DNA of 64,000 bases from Fuerstiella marisgermanici (GCF_001983935.1 NZ_CP017641.1:8420001-8484000), one strand, 5' to 3'; shown: positions 42,975 to 53,499, numbered from the stretch's first letter. Notes: generated by a model not told the origin, from the letters alone. Numbers and translations: made by a program.

Positions 42975-44348
42975 ATGCACGTCCCTTCAAAAACCGCCTG
43001 TCTGCTTTTATGTCTGACGCTAACCGCCGCAGTTGCGAACGGGCAAACTCAGGTCGATCCTGATGTCGCCTTGAAGATGCTTAATTCACAACAGCAGCAA
43101 TTCGAGCGGCAGGTTGTGAAAGTCGCTGACAATGTCTTCACTGCCGTCGGTTTCCACGGAGCGAACACGTCGATGATTGTCGGCACCGACGGCATCATCA
43201 TCGTTGACACGCTTCGAGGACCGTCGAGTGCGGCGAAAGCCCTCGAAGCTTTTCGTGAGTACAGCGACAAGCCGGTGAAGGCGATCATTTACACTCACAG
43301 CCACGGTGACCACATCGGTGGAGCCACGGCATTTGCAGGAGCGAACAGGCCGGATATCTACGCCACGGAGACTTTTGGATCTGCAGAAGGTGTGAATAAG
43401 GTCGTGAACCCGGTCAAGATGAAGCGAAATGTGCGGCAGTTTGGGCGAGACCTTTCTGCCGTTGAAAGGACCAATCGCGGAGTTGCCCCGGCACAGACTG
43501 CCGACGGCGATGGTGGAAAAGGGTTCCTGCCGCCGAACATGCTGATTCCGAAGGAGGGGCTTAAGACGACGATTGCAGGTGTCGACCTGGAATTCCACAT
43601 TGGCCCAGGCGAAACCGACGACGCAATGTTCATCTGGCTTCCCGAAGAGAAGGTGTTGTTTGCCGGTGACAATTTCTACAGCTCGTTTCCGAATCTGTAC
43701 GCGATTCGCGGTACGGCGTATCGAGACGTGCTGAAGTGGTCCGAAAGCGTCGCGAAGATGGCGGAGTTCCAGCCGCACGTCCTTGTTCCTGGACACACGA
43801 TGCCCACGCAGGGACAGGAAACGGCGACCGCGATGTTGAAGGACTACAGCGAATCGATCCGCAGCGTGTATGACCAAACGGTCGCAGGTATGAACGCTGG
43901 CAAAGGCCCCGATCAGCTCGCACACGAAGTGAAGTTGCCCGAGCACTTGGAAAACAAACCGTACCTCATCGAATTCTATGGATCGGTGCCTCATGCGGTC
44001 CGAGCCATCAACTCAGGGTTGCTGGGGTGGTATGACGGGAATCCAACAACACTGAATCGGCTAGCCCCTCGTACCAAAGCCATCAAAATTTCCAAGCTGG
44101 CCGGCGGCACTCAAAAACTAACCGAACAGATGGAAGCCGCTCTGGCAGAAGAAGACTACCAGTGGGCGCTTGAGCTTTCGGACCATTTGAAATGGCTCGA
44201 TGATGCAGACAAACAACTGGCTCGCAAGGTGAAGATTCAGGCACTGCGAGGCCTGGCGGCACGGGAATACAACGCGCCCAATCGCAACTACTATCTGAGT
44301 TATGCCAATGAGCTTGAGTCCGGCCAGTTGAGTGAAGTGTGGTTCTAA
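42975..44348 (+). CDS. Exported alkylsulfatase-like metallo-beta-lactamase-fold hydrolase
   Basis: 457 residues from ATG 42975 behind an AAAGGA site. Signal peptide (TACLLLCLTLTAAVANGQ). MBL domain with the metal motif HSHGDH (108-113), GETDDAMFIWLPEEKVLFAGDNFY and the VPGHTMP histidine. The region after it (ALEAEDYQWALEL-like helices, ARKVKIQALRGLAAREYN) matches the alkylsulfatase dimerisation domain of SdsA1/BDS1-type enzymes, which cleave sulfate esters of alcohols. Those enzymes are ~650 residues with a C-terminal SCP2-like domain that is absent here. Likely regulated by the divergent MarR. Confidence 0.85.
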   Translation: MHVPSKTACLLLCLTLTAAVANGQTQVDPDVALKMLNSQQQQFERQVVKVADNVFTAVGFHGANTSMIVGTDGIIIVDTLRGPSSAAKALEAFREYSDKPVKAIIYTHSHGDHIGGATAFAGANRPDIYATETFGSAEGVNKVVNPVKMKRNVRQFGRDLSAVERTNRGVAPAQTADGDGGKGFLPPNMLIPKEGLKTTIAGVDLEFHIGPGETDDAMFIWLPEEKVLFAGDNFYSSFPNLYAIRGTAYRDVLKWSESVAKMAEFQPHVLVPGHTMPTQGQETATAMLKDYSESIRSVYDQTVAGMNAGKGPDQLAHEVKLPEHLENKPYLIEFYGSVPHAVRAINSGLLGWYDGNPTTLNRLAPRTKAIKISKLAGGTQKLTEQMEAALAEEDYQWALELSDHLKWLDDADKQLARKVKIQALRGLAAREYNAPNRNYYLSYANELESGQLSEVWF

Positions 44349-44488
44349 TCGCGCTTCGTTTGATATCGAGTGCCAGCGAAGATCTGGCCGACCGGCTTCG
44401 GCGCAGTGCGTGCTCGGGCCGATTGATGTTGCAATCTCTGTTAAACGGCGCGTGAGCGGCTTGCCAGGTTCTGCGGCGCTACTTAGCC

Positions 44489-45928
44489 TCAGGCGAGTAT
44501 CTCCTCGATCACCTTGCCGGCAACATCGGTGAGTCGGTAGCTGCGACCGTTGTGAGAGTATGTCAGCCGCTCATGGTCCAAACCGAGCAGGTGGAGCATG
44601 GTGGCGTGCAGGTCATTAACGCTGACGGGGTTTTCAACGGCTTCGTACCCGATCTCGTCAGTCTCGCCATAGCTGACGCCGCCTTTGATTCCCGCACCGG
44701 CCATCCACTGCATGAAGCCCTTGGGGTTGTGGTCGCGCCCCTTGCCGTTTTGGGAAATCGGCATGCGACCAAACTCGCCACCCCAAATCACGAGCGTGGA
44801 ATCGAGTAGTCCGCGTTCTTCCAGGTCGGAGAGAAGGCCAGCCACGGGAACGTCTGTCGCCGCACAATGGTGCTTGTGATTTTCTTCCAGGTTGTCGTGG
44901 GCGTCCCATTCGCCGTCGCTGTAAACCTGCACAAACCGTACGCCGCTTTCTACCAGCCTTCTTGCCATCAGGCATTTGGATCCAAACGACTTGGACCGTG
45001 GTTTGTCGATCCCGTAAAGCTTGTGCATGTCCTGTGTTTCTCGCGAAAGGTCCACAACTTCGGTGGCTTCTTTCTGCATGCGAAATGCCAGTTCGAACGA
45101 CTGCATCCGGTTAGCAAACTCAGCGTCACGCGTGTGTCGCTGCATGTGTTCGTCGTTTAACTTCGCCATCAAGTCCAGTTGTGCACGCTGGTCCTGCTTC
45201 GTGATCTGTGGCTGTCGGTTAAGGTTTAGCACCGGCGTGCCCTGAGAACGGAAAAGTGTTCCCTGGAATGTCGAAGGCAGAAAGCCAGCACCCCAGTTGT
45301 GCGGACCGCCTTTGGCGCCCTGAGTGTTGCCCATCACAACATAGCCGGGCAGATCCTGGTTCTCACTTCCCAGGCCATAGGTCGCCCATGCTCCGGCGGT
45401 GGGAAAGCCTGGACGAGGCAGGCCGCTGTTAATTTGATAGATCGCCGGGACGTGGTCATTCGATTCGCTGTAACACGATTTGATGAACGCCATTTTGTCG
45501 ACATGTTTGGCGACATTGGTGTACTGGTCGCAAACCTTCTGTCCGCATTCGCCATATTGCCTGAACGAAAACGGAGACTTCATCAACGGTCCCGGGTTGC
45601 CGAAGAATGCCTGGATATCCGTGGTGGCACCATCTTGTTTGTCCAGCTCAGGTTTGTGGTCGAACATGTCCACAGCACTGGGAGCACCTTCCATGAACAG
45701 CCAAATGATTGACTTGGCTTTGGCGGGGAAGTGGCCTTGCCGCGGAACAAATGAAGTCACCGGAGCGGAAGGGCTAGCTGGTTCTGGTGCGGCCAGAAGA
45801 TTTTCTTCGGCCAATAAGCTGGCCAGACCGATCATTCCAGCCCCAGCGCCCGCTCGACAAAGCCACTCACGGCGGCTGAGTATGTTTGCGACGCGACCGC
45901 AGGGAAACAATTGAGAATTGTGCGACAT
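44489..45928 (-). CDS. Tat-exported DUF1501 protein, cassette B
   Basis: 479 residues from ATG 45928. A Tat-type signal (SRREWLCRAGAGAGMIGLA, twin Arg at 19-20) precedes an alkaline phosphatase/sulfatase-fold DUF1501 domain: IIWLFMEGAPSAVDMFDHKPELD, FSFRQYGECGQKVCD, HVPAIYQINSGLPRPGFPTAGAW, LEENHKHHCAATD, GEFGRMPISQNGKGRDHNPKGF and LLGLDHERLTYSHNGR. Function unknown. It is downstream of a PSCyt1/DUF1549/DUF1553 gene, the standard planctomycete pairing, with a 138-bp gap. Confidence 0.93.
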   Translation of the reverse strand: MSHNSQLFPCGRVANILSRREWLCRAGAGAGMIGLASLLAEENLLAAPEPASPSAPVTSFVPRQGHFPAKAKSIIWLFMEGAPSAVDMFDHKPELDKQDGATTDIQAFFGNPGPLMKSPFSFRQYGECGQKVCDQYTNVAKHVDKMAFIKSCYSESNDHVPAIYQINSGLPRPGFPTAGAWATYGLGSENQDLPGYVVMGNTQGAKGGPHNWGAGFLPSTFQGTLFRSQGTPVLNLNRQPQITKQDQRAQLDLMAKLNDEHMQRHTRDAEFANRMQSFELAFRMQKEATEVVDLSRETQDMHKLYGIDKPRSKSFGSKCLMARRLVESGVRFVQVYSDGEWDAHDNLEENHKHHCAATDVPVAGLLSDLEERGLLDSTLVIWGGEFGRMPISQNGKGRDHNPKGFMQWMAGAGIKGGVSYGETDEIGYEAVENPVSVNDLHATMLHLLGLDHERLTYSHNGRSYRLTDVAGKVIEEILA

Positions 45929-46066
45929 GTCATTCCGTCTTTCTGATTCGTAGTGCCCACTGTTCAATCAGTCGCAGGGCGTTCGCCCCGGTTCATTCAG
46001 TGGTCGGGCCGGATGTTTCTACTAGCTACAGCTAGCGCCCGTCGGCTGGTTGGTTGTTTCTGTGAC

Positions 46067-48433
46067 TCAATCGACGTAGATAAATTCATTCAGCCCAAAC
46101 AGCGACTGGCAAAAGTCCGTCAGCGCTTCGATGCGCGGATCCTGTTCCTCGCGGCCCGCTCGGACCTTGGCTTGTGCTTCGATGAATTGGATTGAAGTTT
46201 CCGTTTCACTTTCCGTTGGCAATCGCGAGAAAGCGGCTTCGAATGCCTTCTCGATGATCGGTTGTAGCGCGGATTCTGCGGGAACTGTTTTATCGGTTTG
46301 GCTTTGCACCAGCAGGTTTGCAAAGTCACGAGACACGGTGCGAACAAAGCGATCGTTCAGGATCACCATCGCTTGCGGTGCGACGGTCGTGTTTTGTCGG
46401 CGAGCACAACTGGTCATTAAGTCCGGGCGATCAAACGCCTGAAACATCGGATAAGGAATCAGTCGCTTGTGGAACATATAGACGCTTCGCCGCCGAGTAG
46501 TCGCGTCGTCCGGTGCATCTTTGGGATAGCCCTCGCCCTGGATATTTCTGGCCAGGTTGGCCTCGGGAGCGATGTATGGTTTGAATCCCGGGCCGCCAGC
46601 TTCAAGGTTAAGAGTGTTCGTGACCGCGAGCATTGCGTCACGCATGATTTCAACCTCAAGGCGTAACGGCGCCATTCGCCACAGCAGACTATTGGCTGGG
46701 TCGATCTCCGATCCGCGTTCGTCCGAAGCGTCGCGCGTGCTGGCCTGTTGCCAAACGGCACTGGTTAGAATGTTTCGGTGCAGCGTTTTCATTTTCCAGC
46801 CGTTCTCGACGAAATCGTTGGTCAGGTATTCGAGCAATTCAGGGTGCGATGGCTCGTCACCACGAACGCCAAAATCGCCTGTGGTGCCGACGATTCCCTT
46901 TCCGAAATGATGATGCCAAACGCGGTTGACGATAACTCGCGCCAGCAACGCGCCGCCGCCATGTTTCGTGTCTGTGATCCAGTTGGCAAGAGCCCGGCGC
47001 TGCAATGTACTTTGAGGTTCGCCGAATTCGCTGTAGGCTTCTCTGGCCTTTTGCCAGTATTGATCGGCGTCCACACCGGCCGACAGCATCGCGGGAAAAC
47101 CGAGGTCGAGTTCAATTTCACGGTCGTAGAAATCGCTGCGACGAAATAGCCATGTGGTCCGACGCTTGGCGTCAAAGTCTTTGAAGAAGAAGCCTTCTTT
47201 CCCGCTGGGTAGCTTGGCCGTCACTCGGTCACCGCTGTGGAAGACGCCCAGTAATTGATAGTAATCTTTCGCCGAAAACGCGTCGTACTTGTGGTCGTGA
47301 CAGCGAGCACAGGCGACCGTGATTCCCAGCAGGCCGGATCCCACTGTGGAGATCACGTCGTCCAATTCGTTGTACCGATTCATCAGTCGCTCACTTTCGA
47401 GGAACGAATCGGGCAGCTTGAAGGCTGTGCCAGCAGTCAAGAATCCGGTGGCCGAAACCGCAGCATCATTCTTCGGTTCGAACTCGTCACCGGCGATTTG
47501 CCAGCGGACAAACTGGTCGTACGGCATGTCGTCATTGAGTGCCTCGATCACAAAATCGCGATAGGTGTAAGCGTGCGGACGGTCTCTGTCGGATTCCTGC
47601 CCATCGCTGTCTGCATAGCGAGCCACATCCAGCCAGTGCCTTCCCCATCGCTCACCATGACGGGGCGAATCCAACAATTCGTCGACAAGACTTTGAACGG
47701 CCGTATTGGGATCTTTCGAATGAGCGTCAATGAACTGAGCCGTTTGTGTTGGAGTTGGCGGTAGCCCGATCAGATCAAAATACAATCGCCGCACCAGTGT
47801 TCTTGCGGTGGCAGGTGTCGATGGTCGGAGCCCTGCGTTCCTAAGCTGCCGTAGTATGAAATGATCGATCGGGCTTTTGGACCAGTTGTCATTGGAGTGC
47901 CGCGTCGGTACCTCAATTTGCTGGAGTCTTTGAAAAGCCCAGTGCGTTTGGGCTCGATCCATTTTAGGATCAGCAATGTCCGCGCCGTCCGGCCACTTCG
48001 CGCCCTGATCGATCCATTTGCGAAGGAGGTCGATCTGTTTTTCGGTCAGCGGCTTATTTCCTTCCGGCGGCATCACGCGATCTTCATCGGCGCCGGAGAC
48101 CAGTTCAATCAGCAAACTCTTTTTACTGTTGCCCGCAACGATCGGAGCATCGCTGTCGCCGCCCTTTAACGCTTTGGCTTTCACGCCCAGGTTCAGGCCG
48201 CCCTCCTCCGTCGTTCCCGCATGGCACTCGTAACAGTTGTCTCGCAGGATCGGTTGAATATCACGAACAAAGTCAACCGGCTCTGACGGCGCCGCAGTTA
48301 CCGGCGCGGCGGCATTCGCTTTGGCCAGTGCTTCAGTGTTCTGCGCAACGGCGACACTATTCAGCACGGCAAGGCAGATTGCGAAGAATGATGAGCTGCG
48401 ATTTAACGGAAGAGTCAATGGAATGAACTCCAT
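46067..48433 (-). CDS. PSCyt1/DUF1549/DUF1553 cytochrome-like protein, cassette B
   Basis: About 788 residues from ATG 48433. Signal peptide (SSSFFAICLAVLNSVAVAQ), then the planctomycete cytochrome C domain with haem-type motif CYECH (67-71) and GGLNLG, DRVMPPEGNKPL; then DUF1549 (DHFILRQLRNAGLRPS, RRLYFDLIGLPPTP, HGERWGRHWLDVARYADSDG) containing a second motif CARCHDHKYD, and DUF1553 (LARVIVNRVWHHHFGKGIV, RSVYMFHKRLIPYPMFQAFDRPD, NTTVAPQAMVILND). Unlike its neighbour in cassette A it has no LamG insertion. Role unknown; the family is thought to be linked to polysaccharide use. A longer frame upstream (48514) lacks a signal. Confidence 0.93.
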   Translation of the reverse strand: MEFIPLTLPLNRSSSFFAICLAVLNSVAVAQNTEALAKANAAAPVTAAPSEPVDFVRDIQPILRDNCYECHAGTTEEGGLNLGVKAKALKGGDSDAPIVAGNSKKSLLIELVSGADEDRVMPPEGNKPLTEKQIDLLRKWIDQGAKWPDGADIADPKMDRAQTHWAFQRLQQIEVPTRHSNDNWSKSPIDHFILRQLRNAGLRPSTPATARTLVRRLYFDLIGLPPTPTQTAQFIDAHSKDPNTAVQSLVDELLDSPRHGERWGRHWLDVARYADSDGQESDRDRPHAYTYRDFVIEALNDDMPYDQFVRWQIAGDEFEPKNDAAVSATGFLTAGTAFKLPDSFLESERLMNRYNELDDVISTVGSGLLGITVACARCHDHKYDAFSAKDYYQLLGVFHSGDRVTAKLPSGKEGFFFKDFDAKRRTTWLFRRSDFYDREIELDLGFPAMLSAGVDADQYWQKAREAYSEFGEPQSTLQRRALANWITDTKHGGGALLARVIVNRVWHHHFGKGIVGTTGDFGVRGDEPSHPELLEYLTNDFVENGWKMKTLHRNILTSAVWQQASTRDASDERGSEIDPANSLLWRMAPLRLEVEIMRDAMLAVTNTLNLEAGGPGFKPYIAPEANLARNIQGEGYPKDAPDDATTRRRSVYMFHKRLIPYPMFQAFDRPDLMTSCARRQNTTVAPQAMVILNDRFVRTVSRDFANLLVQSQTDKTVPAESALQPIIEKAFEAAFSRLPTESETETSIQFIEAQAKVRAGREEQDPRIEALTDFCQSLFGLNEFIYVD

Positions 48434-49001
48434 ATATATTCGCCAATAGAGGCAGTTGGGTGTACGAATTTCCTGCTTCATGGGGAAGCCGCTTACAAGT
48501 AAGGTGAATCGCACCCGTGCCCGGTCAAATTCGGATGACCGAGCTTTGCAATGCTATTCCGGCACTGTGCACCATCGCAACAGCAGGTCTTGAACGTTAC
48601 AGCGAATTTCGCTGACTTGTGCTCACGGAACAGGCATTTCAGACGATGAACGCTGTTTCCCACGGGCCCGAACCGTTCACAATTAGGGGAGACTGCTCTA
48701 ATTATTCAAGGGGGCATCACGTCAGGCAAGCGTCAAGCGACCTGCATGCAACTTCGACGATGTCCACAGCAGCTGAGAACTTCGGTCTGAATCGCGGTTC
48801 GACCAGACTACGGAACATCTGTTCATTACTGCCCGAAACCGCTGCACACAAGCGAATTGACAGCGACGGAGTCAAGGTATTACGGCAGCGGCTTTATAGG
48901 ATTCGGGCGCACCCACCGAATCGACGAGAGCAAGCGTTAGCCGAAGCGGTGATGCTGTTTGGTGGGACCAAAGTTGCCAGGCATCCGTACGTGCCGTCAC
49001 G
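48434..49001. other. Intergenic region between the two PSCyt/DUF1501 cassettes
   Basis: 568 bp without a supported gene. It should contain the promoter of cassette B. A plus-strand frame of 150 codons (48619-49071) has no recognisable family and overlaps the end of the DUF1501 gene, so I treat it as chance. No strong hairpin, repeat or RNA gene seen. Confidence 0.5.
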
Positions 49002-50438
49002 CTACGCCAGGATTTCTTCCACAACTTCGCCGTGCACGTTCGTCAGGCGACGTTGGATACCGTTGTGGTAGAACGTAAGTTTTTCGTGGTCAATGCCGAA
49101 TAGATGCAGGATGGTGGCATGAAAGTCGTGCCATGGAATGGGCCGTTCAACCGCTTTCCAGCCAAGATCATCGGTGTTGCCGAATGCGAATCCAGGCTTG
49201 AGGCCCGCACCGGCCATCCAACAACTGAAGCCGTAGCGATTGTGGTCTCGCCCTGGCCCAACCTGATCGGCCGCCGACTGGGCAAACGGTGTGCGACCGA
49301 ATTCCGTCGTGAACAGCACCAGTGTGTCGTGCAGCATGCCGCGTTGCTTCAAGTCCTTCAGCAAAGCAGCGACGGGTTGGTCGATGCGACCGGCTTCGAT
49401 CGTGTGGTTCTCTTTCACATTTTCATGAGCGTCCCAGCTGGCTCGCGGGTTTCCTGCAATTGGACCGCCGGAGAACAACTGCACAAATCGCACACCTTGT
49501 TCCAGCAGCCGCCGGCCCAGCAGACAGCGTCGACCCATGTCGGCAGTTTGCTGATTGTTGATGCCATAAGATTCCTGAGTAGTGACAGACTCTTCCGCAA
49601 AGCTGCTGACTTGAGGAATGGACGTCTGCATCTTCGCTGCTAACTCGTAGCTCTTCAGCCGAGCCATCAGTGTGGCGTCGCCTCCCTGACGATCCACATG
49701 CTGTTGGTTGACGGCTTGCACAAACTGACGAGTCGCCGCGTCATTTTCCGCGCTCAGCTTGTCGCCGCCCACCAGGTTGCTGGGAAACAAATCGCGAACC
49801 GGTTGCTTACCGCCACGCAACACGACTCCCTGATGATTCGACGGTAGAAAAGCGCTGCTCCACGTTGAGGCTCCCGTATTCGGGGCACCTCGTTCGTCGT
49901 TCAATACGACGTAGGCAGGAAGCGATTCGTTTTCGACACCCATGCCGTAGGAAATCCAGCTTCCCATTGAAGGAAAGCCGTTGAACTCAAAGCCGTTGTT
50001 AGCCAGAAACAGTGCCGGCGTGTGGTTAGCCGATTTGGATTCCATACTGCGCAGAATGGTCAGGTCGTCGGCAAGTTCTGCGATGTGAGGAAACATGTCG
50101 GAGATCATCAATCCGCTTTCGCCGCGCGGCGTGAACTTCCAGTCTTCTCGTCGCAGCAACCCCATCTGTCCGAAGAAGAGGTCTGGAGTTTCGTCAGTCT
50201 GCAGCGACTTACCGTGAAGCCTGGTCAATTCGGGCTTATAGTCGAACGAATCGATGTGGCTTAAACCGCCAACAAGGCAAATGTGAATCGCCCGCTTCGC
50301 TTTCACGGGACGAGAACCGAAACCGTCGGAGGCAGATGCCGTTTCAGCAGCCAGCAGCGAGGCGAGTGCCGTTGCGCCGAGTCCGTTGATGCCCCAGTGA
50401 AATAGATCGCGACGATCAAGGGCCTGGTTATCGTTCAT
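49002..50438 (-). CDS. Tat-exported DUF1501 protein, cassette A
   Basis: 478 residues from ATG 50438 (GGAG ribosome site). Tat-like leader DRRDLFHWGINGLGATALASLLA (twin Arg 9-10). DUF1501 segments parallel those of cassette B: HICLVGGLSHIDSFDYKPELTRLHGK, FTPRGESGLMISDMFPH, HTPALFLANNGFEFNGFPSMGSW, VKENHTIEAGRIDQPVAALL, TTEFGRTPFAQSA and LFGIDHEKLTFYHNGIQRRL. Its start lies 28 bp behind the stop of the PSCyt/LamG gene, so they share a transcript with the IclR gene. Confidence 0.93.
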   Translation of the reverse strand: MNDNQALDRRDLFHWGINGLGATALASLLAAETASASDGFGSRPVKAKRAIHICLVGGLSHIDSFDYKPELTRLHGKSLQTDETPDLFFGQMGLLRREDWKFTPRGESGLMISDMFPHIAELADDLTILRSMESKSANHTPALFLANNGFEFNGFPSMGSWISYGMGVENESLPAYVVLNDERGAPNTGASTWSSAFLPSNHQGVVLRGGKQPVRDLFPSNLVGGDKLSAENDAATRQFVQAVNQQHVDRQGGDATLMARLKSYELAAKMQTSIPQVSSFAEESVTTQESYGINNQQTADMGRRCLLGRRLLEQGVRFVQLFSGGPIAGNPRASWDAHENVKENHTIEAGRIDQPVAALLKDLKQRGMLHDTLVLFTTEFGRTPFAQSAADQVGPGRDHNRYGFSCWMAGAGLKPGFAFGNTDDLGWKAVERPIPWHDFHATILHLFGIDHEKLTFYHNGIQRRLTNVHGEVVEEILA

Positions 50439-50466
50439 AAGTTGCTCCGCGTGTTCTGTCCGCTTG

Positions 50467-53400
50467 CTATTCGATGACGACAAACTCGTTCACATTGAAG
50501 AGGCCTCGGCACAATGCCGATAAGCCGTGCTCGGCAACCAGTTTGTCCGAGAGCACTCGTTCTGATTCGTTGGGATCGCGCGCGATTGCCAACTGCCACG
50601 CTCGTGTAATTTGAGCCGCGTGATCGTCGCCCGCTTCGCTGCGAACTCGTTCAGCAAAGTAATCCGACATCCGGAGCACCAGCACGTTGTTCATCAGGCT
50701 TAACGATTGCAGTGGCGTCGTTGTCACCGAACGTCGCGGAGCCGTCGCGGCGGGATCGGGACAGTCGAACGAATCCAGCAACGCGCTGCGTCCGCCGCGC
50801 GGATTGAAGCGATAAACGGTCCGTCGAAAGAAATCGGGATGGTCGACATCGATCGGTTCGTAGTACGTCGTGCCTTTGTGCAATGTGACCGACACGTCTT
50901 TGAAGCTTGGTCCACCAGCAGCATCGTTCAGCTTGCCGACAGTCGTCAGCATTGCGTCTCGCAACGATTCCGCCTCCAGTCGGCGAACATTGGCTCTCCA
51001 CAATAATCGGTTGGTTGCATCCTTAGCCGCAGCCTTCTTCGTGTCGGCTGCCGAGTGGCCGTGAGTCGCCTGTCTGTAGGTACTTGCCATGACGATTTGC
51101 CGGTGGAGTGACTTCAGCCGATAGCCGTTGTCCTGAAATTGTAACGCCAGATAATCTAATAGCTCAGGGTGACTTGGGCGTCCGCCGTTGAATCCGAAGT
51201 CGTTGGGGGTATCGACGATGCCTGCGCCGAAGTGGTAATGCCAGACACGGTTGACGATCACGCGAGCGAAGAGAGGATTGTTCTCGCTCGTGATCCACTC
51301 TGCCAACTTCCGGCGACGCTCTGCTTCTGCGGCGTCAGGTGCCAGGCCGAAATCAGCCGAAAGCCCCTCGATTGCATCGATCGCTGCAGGAGCAACGACG
51401 TCGCCGACATTGTCCGGATCGCCTCGCAGCAGCACATTTGTCACTGCAGCTTTGCGAGCGGTAAGCGTATAAACGGTGCGATTGACCTTCGCGGCCTGCA
51501 GATCGCGTGACGCCTGCAAATGTGCGGTGGCAGCTTTTAGATCCTCGCGTTGTTTGCGAGTGGCCTCGTGCAGCGACGCGACGAGCTGCTCTTCAGGAAC
51601 ATACTCGGCTGCATTGCCAGATGACGCTGCGACTTCATCCGGTGTTAAAGCGCGGTTGTAAAATCCAGCGGCGTGAATTCGGCCTTTCAAGTTTCGATTT
51701 CCGCCATTCGGCTTGTGTCGCAGGCCGAACAGAATCTCCGTCTCGTTCGCCTTGAATGGTTGTAGGTCCGACTTACGAATCGATGTGCCGTAAGCCAATC
51801 CGTCTCGATAGCCGATGATCGTTCCATCTTTTTGATACACCAGCGCGACGTGGACCGGTCGATTAATAGCCTCCAGTTCATCACTGCCATTCAATGTATC
51901 GGTCCGCTTGAAGTTGTTGCTGCCGGGCATCCACTGTTTGGGGTCGCGTTCGCCAAACACGACGGCATCGAACAGACCGCCTTGCAGGCTGGCAATGGAA
52001 ATGGCGGCCCCGCCGCGTTGATCAAGGTTGTCCAGTTGCACCCATGCTTCCAGAGTTTTCTCAACGATGTCCGCTGGTATCGCCGCGGTTTCGACGAAGC
52101 TGGCCCCGTCCAAAATCAAAGCACCGTTTTCGATGCGGGCCGTGCCCTGAGCTTTTCCGTGCAGGGTTCCAATGGAATCACTCAGATCGCTATCGAACTC
52201 CCATCGGGCGAACGCCGCTGGAGGTTCGGAAGAAAATTCTTCACCTGATTTGCGGTTGGCAATGATACGTTGACGGGCCGCCTGATCGATGCCCGCTAGT
52301 TGAGCACGATGTTTTTTCAGTTGTTCGTCCAGGACTTGCAACCTGGCTTGCTCGTCCGGCTGTGGGATTTTCTTTTCACCGTGATCGAGCCCCGAGATGG
52401 ACGAGGCGAGCTGATAGTATTCTGCCTGAGTGATCGGGTCGAATTTGTGATCGTGGCAGCGGGCGCAATTGAACGTCAGGCCAACAAACGTTTGCCCGAG
52501 TGTGGCCAGTACTTCTTCGATCTCATCCTGCCTTGCCAGTTGTTTCATCCGTTCGCTGCCACCGACCGTTGTGTTGTGCACGCCAGCGACCCAGAAACCG
52601 GTTGCCGCCGCGCCTTCGGTTCCGCCGGCAAGTTGATCGCCGATCAATTGCATGCGTGCAAATTCGTTGTAGGGCATGTCGGCATTCAGTGAGTCAATCA
52701 CCCAGTCACGGTACGGCCACGCATTCTCGCGTTGGAAGTTACGTTCGAAGCCGTTGCTTTCACCAAAGCGAACCACATCCAGCCAATGCCGCCCCCATCG
52801 CTCACCGTAATGCCGCGAGCTCAACAATTCGTCGACAACGTTCTGATAAGCTGCATCGGACGGATCGGCGACAAATGCAGCGACTTGTTCTGGCGAGGGC
52901 GGCAGGCCAATCAAATCGAAATACAGTCGGCGAATCAGGTGGCGCGGGCTCGCTTCTGGTGACGGCTTCAAGCCCTGTGCCTGCAGTTTTTGCAATACGA
53001 ACGCATCGATCCCGTTGCGTCCCCAGCCTCCGTCTGGCTTCGGGGGTGACACGTTGCGAAGCGGTTGCAGTGACCACCAGTCACGCCCGGCTCGGGAGTC
53101 GGTCGTGATTGAGAACAGATCGAGCGCACCACCGCTCCACTTGGCTCCTTCGTTGATCCACTGTTTCAGCGTCGCTTTTTGCGTGAGACTCAGCGGATGT
53201 TTGGGCGGCATTTCATCCGAGTTGACTCGTTCCCACAACAAACTCTTCAGCGCTTTTCCCGGAACAATCGCCGCGCCGCTGTCGCCACCTTGCGTTGCCC
53301 GCGCGAGTTCTGTCAGGTTCAACCCGCCTTCCGGTTCGGATCCGCGATGGCATTCAAGGCAATGCGACACCAGAATTGGTGCAACCTGCTTATCGAAGTC

Positions 53401-53499
53401 GATTTCCTGAGCCTGCAACAGCGAAACACCGCCGCTGGCCATGAAGGTTATGATGGTCGCCGCAGCCAACCCAAAGTGCGTCCAACGTTGTCGTGTCAT
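50467..53499 (-). CDS. PSCyt1/DUF1549/LamG/DUF1553 cytochrome-like protein, cassette A
   Basis: 1010 residues. Signal peptide (FGLAAATIITFMASGGVSLLQAQ), haem-type motif CLECH (47-51) with GGLNLTEL, DUF1549 (DAFVLQKLQAQGLKPSPEA, RRLYFDLIGLPPSP, YGERWGRHWLDVVRFGESNGFERN) with a second motif CARCHDHKFDP near residue 347, an inserted concanavalin/LamG domain at about 430-640 (DSIGTLHGKAQGTARIENGAL, AAIPADIVEKTLEAWVQLD, GRIHAAGFYNRALTPDEV), then DUF1553 (FARVIVNRVWHYHFGAGIVDTPNDFG, RRTVYRFNPRGG). The LamG domain suggests glycan binding. Its first codons overlap the IclR stop by 4 bp (ATGA). Confidence 0.94.
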   Translation of the reverse strand: MTRQRWTHFGLAAATIITFMASGGVSLLQAQEIDFDKQVAPILVSHCLECHRGSEPEGGLNLTELARATQGGDSGAAIVPGKALKSLLWERVNSDEMPPKHPLSLTQKATLKQWINEGAKWSGGALDLFSITTDSRAGRDWWSLQPLRNVSPPKPDGGWGRNGIDAFVLQKLQAQGLKPSPEASPRHLIRRLYFDLIGLPPSPEQVAAFVADPSDAAYQNVVDELLSSRHYGERWGRHWLDVVRFGESNGFERNFQRENAWPYRDWVIDSLNADMPYNEFARMQLIGDQLAGGTEGAAATGFWVAGVHNTTVGGSERMKQLARQDEIEEVLATLGQTFVGLTFNCARCHDHKFDPITQAEYYQLASSISGLDHGEKKIPQPDEQARLQVLDEQLKKHRAQLAGIDQAARQRIIANRKSGEEFSSEPPAAFARWEFDSDLSDSIGTLHGKAQGTARIENGALILDGASFVETAAIPADIVEKTLEAWVQLDNLDQRGGAAISIASLQGGLFDAVVFGERDPKQWMPGSNNFKRTDTLNGSDELEAINRPVHVALVYQKDGTIIGYRDGLAYGTSIRKSDLQPFKANETEILFGLRHKPNGGNRNLKGRIHAAGFYNRALTPDEVAASSGNAAEYVPEEQLVASLHEATRKQREDLKAATAHLQASRDLQAAKVNRTVYTLTARKAAVTNVLLRGDPDNVGDVVAPAAIDAIEGLSADFGLAPDAAEAERRRKLAEWITSENNPLFARVIVNRVWHYHFGAGIVDTPNDFGFNGGRPSHPELLDYLALQFQDNGYRLKSLHRQIVMASTYRQATHGHSAADTKKAAAKDATNRLLWRANVRRLEAESLRDAMLTTVGKLNDAAGGPSFKDVSVTLHKGTTYYEPIDVDHPDFFRRTVYRFNPRGGRSALLDSFDCPDPAATAPRRSVTTTPLQSLSLMNNVLVLRMSDYFAERVRSEAGDDHAAQITRAWQLAIARDPNESERVLSDKLVAEHGLSALCRGLFNVNEFVVIE

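Noticed and set aside
48619-49071. Plus-strand frame of 150 codons between the cassettes
   Set aside because: No recognised fold, no ribosome site, and the last part overlaps the DUF1501 gene.
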